Below, piece by piece: positions 1-7,707 of a DNA stretch of 20,817 nt. The position numbers and the translations under genes were made by a program. Position 1 is the stretch's first letter; each line of letters begins with the position of its first letter. Source of the DNA: Bacillota bacterium (lineage in GTDB: Bacteria; Bacillota; Clostridia; Saccharofermentanales; DTU023); contig JAFAAL010000008.1 in NCBI GenBank assembly GCA_023426575.1, positions 1-20,817 on the forward strand, given 5' to 3'. The notes under the pieces were generated by a model that was not told the origin of the DNA, searched no databases, and was given only the letters and a program-made list of their open reading frames with translations.

Positions 1-117
1 AAGTAGTCCATGGAATTCACCTTCATACACCCTCAAGTAAATATCTAGATTTCCTACAAAACCATTCCCATAGAAATTAGTTATGCCTTCCATGCTCAAG
101 TCAATTTTCTGTGTCAT
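1..117 (-). CDS. ABC transporter ATP-binding protein, N-terminal fragment (BMP/nucleoside-type importer)
   Basis: Only the first 39 codons lie in the window; the gene continues past base 1. The start ATG (bases 115-117 on the complement) follows an AGGGGG Shine-Dalgarno at about 8 bases. The fragment begins MTQKIDLSMEGITNFYG and ends YEGEFHGLL, which fits the usual opening of sugar/nucleoside importer ATPases (an ITK-FG strand, then a GEIHALLGENGAGKST Walker A), so the window stops just before the P-loop. It lies directly downstream of a BMP-family binding protein on the same strand, the usual gene order for nucleoside importers (binding protein, double-ABC ATPase, two permeases). Family assignment from 39 residues plus context is inference, but no competing reading fits as well. 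Confidence 0.72.
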   Translation of the reverse strand, partial: MTQKIDLSMEGITNFYGNGFVGNLDIYLRVYEGEFHGLL

Positions 118-132
118 GTTTCATCTACCCCC

Positions 133-167
133 TAAAAAAATAGCAAAGAGGGGCAAGCCCCTCTTTG
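133..167 (-). terminator. Stem-loop with U-run between binding-protein and ATPase genes
   Basis: Read on the minus strand, a 10-bp perfect stem (CAAAGAGGGG paired with CCCCTCTTTG, bases 144-167) with a 4-base loop is followed after a few bases by seven T (complement of 134-140). It starts two bases after the stop codon of the binding protein and ends before the Shine-Dalgarno of the ATPase gene. This is a standard intrinsic terminator shape. Inside an ABC operon it would act as a partial terminator or an mRNA 3'-end stabiliser, giving more binding protein than ATPase. Confidence 0.75.
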
Positions 168-168
168 A

Positions 169-1305
169 CTATTTGTTTGATGGATCGGCTTTTTTGTACA
201 TGTCTTGAATTTCTTCAGCGGTTGCTCCTATGGCAGTATTAACCGTAATTTCTCCATTTTTAAGTTTTTCAGTAATCTCAATGTATTTGTCCTTGATTTC
301 ATCTGGCACTTCTGCTTTAAAGAATTCATTTTCCACGAGACTGAGGCCACCTTTTTTGTAGTCATAAATTTCTTCCGTGCCCCATTCCATCGTACCGTTT
401 ATAATGGCGTCTAACTCTTGGGTGATAATGCTGTAAAAATCTTTGATGGCAGACGTAACGATATGTTTTGCCGTGTCCGGATTCGTATCCTTGATTTGAA
501 GTGCCACATCAGAATCCACACCAATGTTGTATCTTCCGGTCTCTTTTGCTGCTTCAGCCACACCTAAACCCGCTGGGCCACAAACTGCAAACGATATGTC
601 GGCGCCTTGTTGATATTGACTTAGCCCCAATTCTTTGGCCTTTGCTGTATCCGTCCAATTTCCAACAAAAGAGTACAAAATGGAGATTTCGGGATCAACA
701 TAGTTGACACCATCGATATAACCAACGAGAAAGTCTTGTATTGCCGTGTTCTCTGCCGCGCCCACAAACCCTACGACTTTCTCAGGATTCGCCAAGTTTG
801 CGTCTGATTCCGTGAGAAGACCTGCCAGAGCACCCGCTAAAAAAGCACACTCGTTCTGTTTCGCGAGCACAGATCTCACATTCTTGTTCTTGCCGTCAGA
901 ATAATCAACTAAGGCGTCAAAGATCAAGATTTTTTGGTCTGGGTATTTTGCAGCTGCCGCCTCTGTACCCTCTAAAAGATTATAGAATCCCGTAATTACA
1001 AGGTCATATTCTCCAGATGAGCAGACATCCATCATCGCGGGTTTGTATTTTGAGGCATCGTTGTTACACTCGTAGACGTTTACTTTCGATCCAGTTTTCG
1101 CACAAAAATCATCGATTGCGCGCTTCACAATATCCCCTATGGACTGATCTCCTAGGGAAGATTGGTTGACAAACATAATTTTAATTGCCTTATCCCCTTC
1201 TCCCCTATTCTCGCTCGCTTCTTTTTTTCCACATGATGTTAGAACCATGAGAAATGACAGGGCGAGAAAGAGCACAACTATCTTCTTCAAAATCCTCGAC
1301 AACAT
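169..1305 (-). CDS. BMP-family ABC transporter substrate-binding lipoprotein (purine nucleoside type)
   Basis: A 378-residue lipoprotein that probably captures a nucleoside or similar small ligand outside the membrane and passes it to an ABC importer whose ATPase gene follows. The start at 1305 is chosen because it has an AAGGAG site and gives a signal peptide (basic MLSRILKK, hydrophobic core) ending in the lipobox LTSC with lipidated Cys25; the frame stays open 44 codons upstream but without signal-like content. Family marks: IKIMFVNQSSLGDQSIGD at the N-terminus, the GTEAAAAKYPDQKILIFDA strand, AFLAGALAGLL, VGFVG, and GVAEAAKETGRYNIGVDSD near residue 250. These match the Bmp/PnrA (TmpC) family. 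The exact ligand cannot be read from sequence. The codons are more AT-rich than in the genes from 1698 on, suggesting separate ancestry. A promoter plus palindromic operator lies about 145-190 bp upstream. Confidence 0.9.
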   Translation of the reverse strand: MLSRILKKIVVLFLALSFLMVLTSCGKKEASENRGEGDKAIKIMFVNQSSLGDQSIGDIVKRAIDDFCAKTGSKVNVYECNNDASKYKPAMMDVCSSGEYDLVITGFYNLLEGTEAAAAKYPDQKILIFDALVDYSDGKNKNVRSVLAKQNECAFLAGALAGLLTESDANLANPEKVVGFVGAAENTAIQDFLVGYIDGVNYVDPEISILYSFVGNWTDTAKAKELGLSQYQQGADISFAVCGPAGLGVAEAAKETGRYNIGVDSDVALQIKDTNPDTAKHIVTSAIKDFYSIITQELDAIINGTMEWGTEEIYDYKKGGLSLVENEFFKAEVPDEIKDKYIEITEKLKNGEITVNTAIGATAEEIQDMYKKADPSNK

Positions 1306-1446
1306 ACAAAATAACTCCTTTTTTTGATAAAGCCACATGAAAAGTGTGATATCAGTAGTCAAGCAGCTTCGATTATTTAGCAAAACGATCGTTACCAGGC
1401 TTGCTGTTATGCAGTTTTCTCGTATATTTTCTGCCATTTATGCAAG

Positions 1447-1460
1447 GTAAAACGTTTTAC
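1447..1460. promoter_or_regulatory. LacI/GalR-type palindromic operator
   Basis: GTAAAACGTTTTAC is a perfect 14-bp palindrome with the central CG typical of LacI/GalR-family operators. It begins 8 bases downstream of the -10 box of the BMP-operon promoter, so it covers or directly follows the transcription start, a position expected for repression. No LacI-family gene is in the window, so the regulator is elsewhere. The regulator family is inferred from operator form only. Confidence 0.6.
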
Positions 1461-1467
1461 TAGACAA

Positions 1468-1496
1468 ATATTATGATTTTTTAGTCGTTTGGTCAA
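1468..1496 (-). promoter_or_regulatory. Sigma-A promoter of the BMP ABC operon
   Basis: On the minus strand, -35 TTGACC (1491-1496), a spacer of exactly 17 bases, and -10 TAATAT (1468-1473). Both boxes are one mismatch from or close to consensus. Transcription would start near 1461 and run into the LacI-type palindrome and then the BMP gene. Confidence 0.72.
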
Positions 1497-1697
1497 GTTT
1501 CGCTTTTAGGGGCTTTTGTTTTTTCGTAATATGCACAAATCTATTAATCTCTTTTTGTTCACTCTGTTGAGCGCTGCTTTTCGGCTCTTCTTTTTCTCAA
1601 TTATGGGGTTCTCTACGCGCCCTCGGAGGCTAGGCATCTGGATCTCTTTCCGCTAATCTATGTCTACTTCTATTGACTTTTGAATGGGGAGATGGAA

Positions 1698-2342
1698 ATG
1701 AAGATTTTATTGACAGCTTTTACTCCGTTTGGCGGGGAGCGTGTAAACCCGAGCTCTCTGGTGCTTGAGGCAGTAGCTGAGGAGCGTTTGCCTGGTATCG
1801 AGCTGGATCGCCTCGTCGTACCGACGGTCTTCGTGGAGGCACCTCGGCAGCTCGAGGAGCGGCTTCTCAAGGCTGAATTTGATGCCGTGCTCTGTCTCGG
1901 GCAGGCTGGGGGACGTGCGGCGCTCTGTCCTGAGCGGGTGGCGATCAATGTCGATGATGCGAGGATTCCAGATAATAGGGGCCAGCAGAGAGTCGATGAG
2001 CCAGTTGTGCCTGGGGGGCCTGCGGCGTATTTTTCTACCTTGCCCGTCAAGGCGATGGTTGAGGCGATTCGGGCGGTGGGTCTGCCCGCGAGACTCTCGA
2101 ATTCGGCGGGGACCTTCGTCTGTAATCATCTGATGTATGCTCTGCTCCACCTCTGTGCGACGACTTATCCTCGTTGTCGGGCGGGCTTCATGCACATACC
2201 CTACTTGCCCGAGCAGGTTGTCGAGAGAGCTGAGACGCCAGCGATGTCGCTGGACGATATCGTCCGTGGGGTCGAAGCGGCGCTCTTGGCCATTCGTGAT
2301 CAGCAGGTGGATCTGACGCTGCCTGAGGGCTCTCTTCACTGA
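1698..2342 (+). CDS. pcp: Pyroglutamyl-peptidase I (pyrrolidone-carboxylate peptidase)
   Basis: Removes N-terminal pyroglutamate (5-oxoproline) from peptides in the cytosol; cysteine peptidase family C15. The 214-residue length equals the family norm. The catalytic triad is in place: Glu79 in CPERVAIN, Cys142 in GTFVCNHLMY, His166 in FMHIPYLPEQ, close to the numbering of the Bacillus enzyme (81/144/168). The N-terminal ILLTAFTPFGGERVNPS block is also typical. Start at 1698 is preferred because a GGGGAG site ends 7 bases upstream; the frame extends to a TTG at 1680 and an ATG at 1692, both worse placed. The next gene, an orphan PTS permease, follows after 11 bp and its Shine-Dalgarno overlaps the pcp stop, so the two are very probably co-transcribed. 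GC-rich codon use contrasts with the BMP gene upstream. Confidence 0.95.
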   Translation: MKILLTAFTPFGGERVNPSSLVLEAVAEERLPGIELDRLVVPTVFVEAPRQLEERLLKAEFDAVLCLGQAGGRAALCPERVAINVDDARIPDNRGQQRVDEPVVPGGPAAYFSTLPVKAMVEAIRAVGLPARLSNSAGTFVCNHLMYALLHLCATTYPRCRAGFMHIPYLPEQVVERAETPAMSLDDIVRGVEAALLAIRDQQVDLTLPEGSLH

Positions 2343-2353
2343 GGTCTCGGCGC

Positions 2354-3715
2354 ATGATGACGGTTCTACGTTTTTTTCTGGCAATTTTAAAGCTTCCAGC
2401 GATGCTGGTCGGCCTCATTGCGCTGATCGGTCTGCTAAGTCAGCGCAAGTCTCTGACGGAGATCTTGAGTGGTACGATCAAGACGATTGTCGGCTTCACG
2501 ATCTTAAATGCCGGTGCTGATCTCGTCGCGATGGCACTGGCTCCGATCGGCAAGATTTTTGCTGGCGCCTTTGGACTCTCGGGGCTGATCCCCAATAATG
2601 AGGCCACGGTCTCCTATGCTCTGAAGTCGCACGGTGGGGAGGCGGCGCTCATTTTGGGGCTCGGCATGCTCGTCAATATTCTGATGGCGAGGCTGACGCG
2701 CTTTAAGTTCATCTTTTTGACGGGACATCTCGCTCTCTACATGGCCACGATGCTCGCGATGCTTCTAGGATCTCTCGGCTACTCGGGCGCACTGCTCATC
2801 ATCACGGGGGGACTAGCTCTGGGGCTCCTCATGTCTGTGCTGCCCGCTCTGGCCGATCCCTATATGGAAAAGATCACGGGGAGCTCTGAGATTGCCCTCG
2901 GAAATTTTGGCACTCTCGGCTATGTCCTCTCCGCAGCTCTCGGCAAGATCTGGGGCCGGGCGGAAGATTCCACAGAAGAGATCAGGCTGCCGAGACGCTT
3001 GGCTTTTTTCAAGGAGGGGACGGTATCGATCACCCTGATCATGGCGCTGATCTATCTCGTCATCGCGCTCTTGGCTGGTCCGACTTTTATTGAGGCGGAG
3101 CTCTCGCAGGGAGAGCACTACCTGGTCTATGCGCTCCTCCAGGCGATTCTCTTTGCGGCGGGTGTCTTCATCATCATGCAGGGGGTGACGCTGGTGCTCG
3201 AAGAAATCGTGCCGGCCTTCCGGGGTATTTCTGAGCGCTATGTCCCGAGTGCCAAGCCTGCGCTGGACGGTCCCGTCGTCTATCCCTATGCCCCCAATGC
3301 GGTCCTGATCGGCTTCGTCTCGAGTTTTACGGGGGGCCTCGTCGCCCTGGCCTTTCTCCTCATCGTGGGCTCTCGCGTGATCGTGCCAGGGCTGGTGGCT
3401 CACTTCTTCTGTGGAGCGACGTCGGCGGTCTTTGGCAATGTGACGGGCGGACGGCGTGGGGCGATCCTGGGCGCCTTCTTAAATGGCATTCTCTTTACGC
3501 TTCTGCCCGGCTTGCTCTACGACATCATCCCCGCGCTCCAGGCTGCGTCGACGAGCTATTCGGATACGGACTTTGTCGTCTCAGGGCTGCTCTTGAAGGG
3601 GCTCGGCAGGGTCTTGAGGCCTGGTGGCTTGACGGCGCTCCTGATCGCTCTCATCTTGCTCTCTATTGTCAGGGAGTCTTGGCGTCAAGTTCAAAGACGC
3701 CGTGGTGGCCGCTGA
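2354..3715 (+). CDS. UlaA/SgaT-family PTS permease (EIIC-like), orphan
   Basis: A 453-residue polytopic membrane protein of the ascorbate-type PTS EIIC family. Family blocks: PAMLVGLIALIGLLSQRKS, then GTIKTIVGFTILNAGAD near residue 41, LIPNNEATV near 78, KFIFLTGHLALYMA near 117, and VYPYAPNAVLIGFVSSFTGG near 309. Known members move L-ascorbate (or other sugars/sugar acids) with phosphorylation by dedicated EIIB and EIIA proteins. Neither EIIB nor EIIA is encoded here, and the only co-transcribed gene is pcp. It may therefore use EIIB/EIIA from another locus or work as a non-phosphorylating carrier; the substrate is unknown. The Shine-Dalgarno GAGG (2341-2344) overlaps the pcp stop. The gene ends two bases from the stop of the convergent psd gene with no terminator between. 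Confidence 0.88.
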   Translation: MMTVLRFFLAILKLPAMLVGLIALIGLLSQRKSLTEILSGTIKTIVGFTILNAGADLVAMALAPIGKIFAGAFGLSGLIPNNEATVSYALKSHGGEAALILGLGMLVNILMARLTRFKFIFLTGHLALYMATMLAMLLGSLGYSGALLIITGGLALGLLMSVLPALADPYMEKITGSSEIALGNFGTLGYVLSAALGKIWGRAEDSTEEIRLPRRLAFFKEGTVSITLIMALIYLVIALLAGPTFIEAELSQGEHYLVYALLQAILFAAGVFIIMQGVTLVLEEIVPAFRGISERYVPSAKPALDGPVVYPYAPNAVLIGFVSSFTGGLVALAFLLIVGSRVIVPGLVAHFFCGATSAVFGNVTGGRRGAILGAFLNGILFTLLPGLLYDIIPALQAASTSYSDTDFVVSGLLLKGLGRVLRPGGLTALLIALILLSIVRESWRQVQRRRGGR

Positions 3716-3717
3716 GC

Positions 3718-4440
3718 TCAGTCCTCTAGGGCAAAGAGGTCCTGGCGCAGCTGAATGGGACCCATGATGCTCTCAGCCGTGGGGCTCTCGCGATAGAGGA
3801 GCAGGATGCTGCTGCCGAGGCAGAAGCGGCCGAGTTCCTCGCCCTGTGCGGCCTCCAGCTGAGTCAGCTGGATCGCATTGACGTTGACGGCCCCGATGGG
3901 GATCATTGTGAGGCTCTCATACTCGATGATGTAGCGGTAATTGTGCATCAGGGGATTGCCGAGCTTGAAGCCGAGTTCGTTGACGGGCAGCGACTCGGCT
4001 CCCAGAGCATAGACCTCGCGCACCTCCTCTTGGACAGGGGCGTGGAAGCGATGGTAGTTTTTTGGCGAGAGGTAGATCAATTGGTAGAAGGCATAGTCGA
4101 GATTGCTGTCTCGGCCGAGGAGGGTCCTGAGATTGACGCTCTGTCCTTTGACCTCAAAGCTCTGCTCTCTTTTGATGGATCCCGCGGCGCTGATGACGCC
4201 GTCGGCGGGCGAGAGATAGCGTCCTCTGCCGAGAGGGCGGTATGAAAGATCCATCGAGCGCGTGAAGAAGTCTTGTAAATTAAGATAATCTTTAAGATTT
4301 CTGTCTATGGTTTCTGCTTGAATACGATATAATCGAGAAAAAAGCGGGATGAAGAGGCGACTGAAGCGACTCTCTGCAAATCTCTTCCAGAGATGACTCA
4401 CGGTCCTGGATTGGAGGATACGGATGATGAGACGCGACAT
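3718..4440 (-). CDS. psd: Phosphatidylserine decarboxylase proenzyme
   Basis: Converts phosphatidylserine to phosphatidylethanolamine at the membrane, using a pyruvoyl group made by self-cleavage. Visible residues: Asp80 in SPADG, His130 and His133 in NYHRFHAP, and the processing site LGSS (Gly209-Ser210), equal to the LGST/GSS motif where cleavage turns Ser into pyruvate. At 240 residues it is somewhat shorter than many bacterial Psd proteins (about 290) but keeps the N-terminal helix region, the catalytic core and the C-terminal alpha chain. The start has an AAGGGGA site 5 bases upstream. pssA, which makes its substrate, is divergently transcribed 83 bp away; I see no clear -35/-10 pair for either direction in that gap. 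Confidence 0.93.
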   Translation of the reverse strand: MSRLIIRILQSRTVSHLWKRFAESRFSRLFIPLFSRLYRIQAETIDRNLKDYLNLQDFFTRSMDLSYRPLGRGRYLSPADGVISAAGSIKREQSFEVKGQSVNLRTLLGRDSNLDYAFYQLIYLSPKNYHRFHAPVQEEVREVYALGAESLPVNELGFKLGNPLMHNYRYIIEYESLTMIPIGAVNVNAIQLTQLEAAQGEELGRFCLGSSILLLYRESPTAESIMGPIQLRQDLFALED

Positions 4441-4523
4441 AGATTCCCCTTCATCTTCTAAATGTCATGCTGATCGACCCTCGGCCAACAGCGCCAAGGC
4501 AAATATAACACAGGAGGGCCAAG

Positions 4524-5066
4524 ATGAAAAAAAGAGCTTATCGCCTCTGGGAACTCAATGCGGCCAATCTCATCACACTCTGCAATATGATCTTTGGGAG
4601 CCTCTCGATCATCTGCACGGTCAATCAACGCTATAACTGGGCCATCGCCTGCATTGGTTTCGCAGGGGTGGCTGACCGCTATGACGGCATGGTCGCGCGG
4701 CACTACCAGACGGACAGCCCTCTCGGCGTCCAGCTCGACAGTCTCGGCGATATCATTTCATTTGGAGTGGCACCCGCCATTCTCGCCTACGTCGCCCAGT
4801 TTCAGGATCTGCAGAAGTGGCCGCAGATTCTCGGAGCGATCGCCTGTATTCTCTTCATTGCGGCAGGCGCCTTCCGCCTCGCCAGATTCAATGTGATCGG
4901 CATGAGTGCAGACGGCTTCTTCACTGGTGTCCCCATACCAATAGCTGGCGCTCTCCTTGCCATTTCAATGCTCTTTCGGAGAAGCGCCAGCCCCTATCTC
5001 TATATGCTTTTCATGCTCCTCTTAGGAGGCCTCGAAATTAGTAAACTTCGGATTCGCAAGCGCTGA
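4524..5066 (+). CDS. pssA: CDP-diacylglycerol-serine O-phosphatidyltransferase
   Basis: Integral membrane enzyme that joins CDP-diacylglycerol and serine to give phosphatidylserine, the substrate of the adjacent Psd. The CDP-alcohol phosphatidyltransferase signature is complete: DG-x2-AR-x8-G-x3-D-x3-D spans DGMVARHY to LDSLGD, about residues 54-76. Several hydrophobic segments follow, and the C-terminal ISKLRIRKR resembles the end of Bacillus-type PssA. At 180 residues it is typical for the short Gram-positive class. An AGGAGG site lies 6-7 bases before the ATG. The pair pssA/psd as neighbours strongly supports both calls. It ends two bases from the stop of convergent pepD. Confidence 0.93.
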   Translation: MKKRAYRLWELNAANLITLCNMIFGSLSIICTVNQRYNWAIACIGFAGVADRYDGMVARHYQTDSPLGVQLDSLGDIISFGVAPAILAYVAQFQDLQKWPQILGAIACILFIAAGAFRLARFNVIGMSADGFFTGVPIPIAGALLAISMLFRRSASPYLYMLFMLLLGGLEISKLRIRKR

Positions 5067-5068
5067 GC

Positions 5069-6472
5069 TCAGGACTTGGCCAGCCGATGGAGGAGGGCGA
5101 CGAGATAGTCAAAGACTCTCGCTGTCGACTCGAGGTCGATATGCTCCTGGGGCGTGTGGACGTCCCAGATATTGGGACCGATGGAGATCATGTCGAGGCC
5201 CGGATATTTCTCAGAAATGGCGCCGCACTCGAGTCCAGCGTGGATGATCAGGGTCTCGGCCTCCTGGCCTGTCAGCTCGCGATAGACAGCCTCTGCATGA
5301 CGCCGCAGCTCTGAGTCAGGATTGTACTCCCAGCCTGGATAGCCTGCCCCACGACTCAGCAAGAACTCATGGGCCGTCGCCGCTTTCTCGCAGCGCGCAA
5401 GATGCTCTTCCAGCTTTTCATGATTGGAGCTTCTCAGGGAGTTCTGCATGACGATTTCGCCATCGACCTCCCGGACATAGGCGAGATTGTTGGAGCTCTC
5501 GACGAGCTGCGTCCCCTCGACCATTGTGTTGACTCCCGTGGGAAGCTCTGAGATCAAGTGGACGAGATCGCGGCTCAGCGCCTCGCTATAGGCCTCGGGG
5601 CAGGCTGCGCCTTCGCTCACCTCGATCTTGAGCTCACCTTCGATGCCCTGCACGCGTTCTTTGCTTCTCTCAATGGCCGCTTCGAGCAGTCCGCGATCGG
5701 CCACGGCCAGGATGAGCTTGCCATTTCTAGGAATCGCATTGTCGACAGTCCCAGAGTTCAGCTCGACAATTCGCACGCTGGTCTCGCGCATCAGGTCGGC
5801 GATGAGCTCGGCCATAATCTTCAGCATATTGCCGCGGGGCTTATCGATTTCCATGCCCGAGTGCCCGCCGAGGAGCCCCGAGAAGTCGAGGACATAGCAG
5901 GGGAACTCATTGGGCTCGCGCTCGATCTTCCTCTTATAGGTCAAGGTCGATCCACCCGCGGAGCCGACGGTGATGATCCCCTCTTCTTCCGAGTCGATAT
6001 TGATGAGTTTTTTACCCTCCAACTGGCCCGCTTCGAGGCCCAGTGCCCCGCTCATATCCGTCTCTTCGGAGGTCGTGATCAGAACTTCCAGAGGAGGTAA
6101 TTCGGGATCATCGCTCTCGAGGAGCGCCATGGCCATGGCGACGGCGATGCCGTTATCGGCGCCGAGCGTCGTGCCATTGGCGCGGAGGATATGCCCCTCC
6201 TGGACGAGTTCGATCGCATCCTTTAAGAAGTCGTGGTCCGAGCCCTCGACCTTCTCACAGACCATGTCCATATGACCCTGGAGGATGACAGGCTCAGCCC
6301 CTGCCTTGCCCGCCTTCTTGATGATGACGTTATTCAACTTATCTTGCTGGACCTCGAGGCCCAGCCCCTGGGCAAAGGTGACGAGATAGTCAGAGATTGC
6401 CTGCTCATTCCCGGAGCCGCGAGGGATCTGGGAGATATTTCTAAAATGCGTTAAAACCCGGTCTAAAGACAT
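5069..6472 (-). CDS. pepD: Aminoacyl-histidine dipeptidase (Xaa-His dipeptidase), M20C
   Basis: Cytosolic zinc dipeptidase with broad specificity, including carnosine-like and Xaa-His dipeptides. The 467 residues show the M20 metal site in order: His67 and Asp69 in GHMDMV, bridging Asp106 in GADNG, catalytic Glu136 and ligand Glu137 in SEETDMSGA, an acidic DSEEEG block, HAGLECG near 411 and HTPQEH near 439. The SGALGLEA and GGHSGMEI blocks are characteristic of PepD. Last gene of a three-gene operon: pepT ends 3 bp before its ATG and the AAGGA site lies inside the end of pepT, implying translational coupling. Confidence 0.95.
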   Translation of the reverse strand: MSLDRVLTHFRNISQIPRGSGNEQAISDYLVTFAQGLGLEVQQDKLNNVIIKKAGKAGAEPVILQGHMDMVCEKVEGSDHDFLKDAIELVQEGHILRANGTTLGADNGIAVAMAMALLESDDPELPPLEVLITTSEETDMSGALGLEAGQLEGKKLINIDSEEEGIITVGSAGGSTLTYKRKIEREPNEFPCYVLDFSGLLGGHSGMEIDKPRGNMLKIMAELIADLMRETSVRIVELNSGTVDNAIPRNGKLILAVADRGLLEAAIERSKERVQGIEGELKIEVSEGAACPEAYSEALSRDLVHLISELPTGVNTMVEGTQLVESSNNLAYVREVDGEIVMQNSLRSSNHEKLEEHLARCEKAATAHEFLLSRGAGYPGWEYNPDSELRRHAEAVYRELTGQEAETLIIHAGLECGAISEKYPGLDMISIGPNIWDVHTPQEHIDLESTARVFDYLVALLHRLAKS

Positions 6473-6475
6473 AGT

Positions 6476-7696
6476 CTAGTCCTTCCCTTTTGTGTTGAGT
6501 TCGGCGATCTTGACGAGGACCTCGACCGCCTTCTGCATCGTGTCGTAGGAGATGAATTCGAAGCGGCCGTGATAGTTATAGCCTCCGGTAAAGAGGTTTG
6601 GCGTCGGCAGACCCATATAGGAGAGCTTGGCCCCGTCTGTCCCCCCGCGCACTGGCTTGATCTTGGGCGTGACGCCGACGTCTTGCATCGCGCGCTCGGC
6701 GAGCTCCACAATCTCAATATGTGGCTCGATCTTCTCCTTCATATTGTAGTAGGAGTCCGTGATCTCGAGCTGGATGCCATTGTCATAGCGCTGATTGAGG
6801 AGCGCGACGACGGACTCCAGCCACTTCTTCTTGGCCTCAAACTTCTCCCGATCGTGATCTCTGATGATGTAGAAGATCTCGGCCTCATCGACTGTCCCAT
6901 GGAGCTCATCGAGGAGGTAGAAACCCTCATAGCCTTCAGTGTGTTCAGGGCGCTCAGCGACGGGCAGGAGACTTTGAATCTCCATCGCGATCAGGAGGGC
7001 ATTGCGCATGATGTCCTTGGCCGAGCCGGGATGGACATTCTTGCCCTGAATGTGGATCTTGACGCTCGCCGCATTGAAGTTCTCATACTCGAGCTCACCT
7101 TCAGGGCCCCCGTCCACGGTATAGGCAAAATCAGCGCCAAAAGCCTCCACATCGAAAAGATCCGCCCCCCTGCCAATTTCTTCGTCTGGGGTGAAGCCGA
7201 CCTTGATCGTGCCCCGAGGAATCTCGGGGTGCTGAATCAGATAGTCCATGGCCGTCATGATGATGGCGATGCCCGCCTTGTCATCAGCGCCGAGAAGGGT
7301 GGTCCCGTCCGTGGTGATGAGGCTTTGGCCAATGAGATCTTGCAAAAATGGGAATTCACTGACTTTCAGAGAATATTGCTCGTTTAAGCGGATATCCCCG
7401 CCCTCGTAATTCTCAATCAGCTGTGGATTGACGCACTTACCATCGAGGTCTGGGGCCGTGTCCATGTGGGCGATGAAGCCGATGATGGGCGCAGTCTCGA
7501 CATTGCCCGGCAGTGTCGCATAGACATAGCCGTGTTCGTCCTGGCGGACGTCCTCGAGGCCGAGCTCACGGAGCTCTGCTGCCAGTTTTTCGCCGAGGGC
7601 CAATTGGCCAGGGGTCGAGGGACAGCTCTCGCTGCCCTCGTCACTTTTTGTGTCCATGGCAATATAGCGTAGGAAACGTTCTTTTAACTTGTCCAT
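6476..7696 (-). CDS. pepT: Peptidase T (tripeptide aminopeptidase), M20B
   Basis: Cytosolic zinc aminopeptidase that removes the N-terminal residue of tripeptides. The start at 7696 is chosen over an upstream extension of the frame because it has a GGGAGGA site and gives 406 residues beginning MDKLKERFLRYI, the family length and opening. Metal-site residues: His77 and Asp79 in AHMDTAPD, Asp138 in GADDKAG, Glu172 and Glu173 in PDEEIGRGA, Asp195 in TVDGGPEGELEYENFNAA, and His376 in YNYHGRFEF. HPGSAK and RGGTDGA are also typical. It sits 11 bp after yfcC and 3 bp before pepD, making an operon of one carrier and two peptidases that together reduce di- and tripeptides to amino acids. Confidence 0.96.
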   Translation of the reverse strand: MDKLKERFLRYIAMDTKSDEGSESCPSTPGQLALGEKLAAELRELGLEDVRQDEHGYVYATLPGNVETAPIIGFIAHMDTAPDLDGKCVNPQLIENYEGGDIRLNEQYSLKVSEFPFLQDLIGQSLITTDGTTLLGADDKAGIAIIMTAMDYLIQHPEIPRGTIKVGFTPDEEIGRGADLFDVEAFGADFAYTVDGGPEGELEYENFNAASVKIHIQGKNVHPGSAKDIMRNALLIAMEIQSLLPVAERPEHTEGYEGFYLLDELHGTVDEAEIFYIIRDHDREKFEAKKKWLESVVALLNQRYDNGIQLEITDSYYNMKEKIEPHIEIVELAERAMQDVGVTPKIKPVRGGTDGAKLSYMGLPTPNLFTGGYNYHGRFEFISYDTMQKAVEVLVKIAELNTKGKD

Positions 7697-7707
7697 AGAT
7701 CCTCCCT

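Larger units (their letters stand above)
1306..1697. other. 392-bp intergenic region between divergent BMP operon and pcp
   Basis: Holds the minus-strand promoter and operator listed separately, and a leader of about 155 bases for the BMP operon. The leader contains a second, shorter palindrome, AACGATCGTT (1384-1393). I saw no recognisable riboswitch. The pcp-side half (about 1500-1697) is T-rich; I found no convincing plus-strand promoter in it, although pcp must be transcribed from here. Confidence 0.5.

Noticed and set aside
1384..1393. AACGATCGTT as a second LacI-type operator
   Set aside because: The half-sites and the spacing of the CG steps differ from GTAAAACGTTTTAC; ten bases alone are weak evidence.
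1680..1697. Upstream TTG or ATG start for pcp
   Set aside because: The ATG at 1698 has the best-placed GGGGAG and gives the standard family N-terminus.
1707..2384. Minus-strand open frame of 225 codons opposite pcp
   Set aside because: Shadow frame; Arg/His/Pro-rich composition and no recognisable domain.
6569..7387. Plus-strand open frame of 272 codons opposite pepT
   Set aside because: It is the mirror of a well-supported peptidase gene; GC-rich third positions keep the opposite strand open. It has no family resemblance and no suitable ribosome site.
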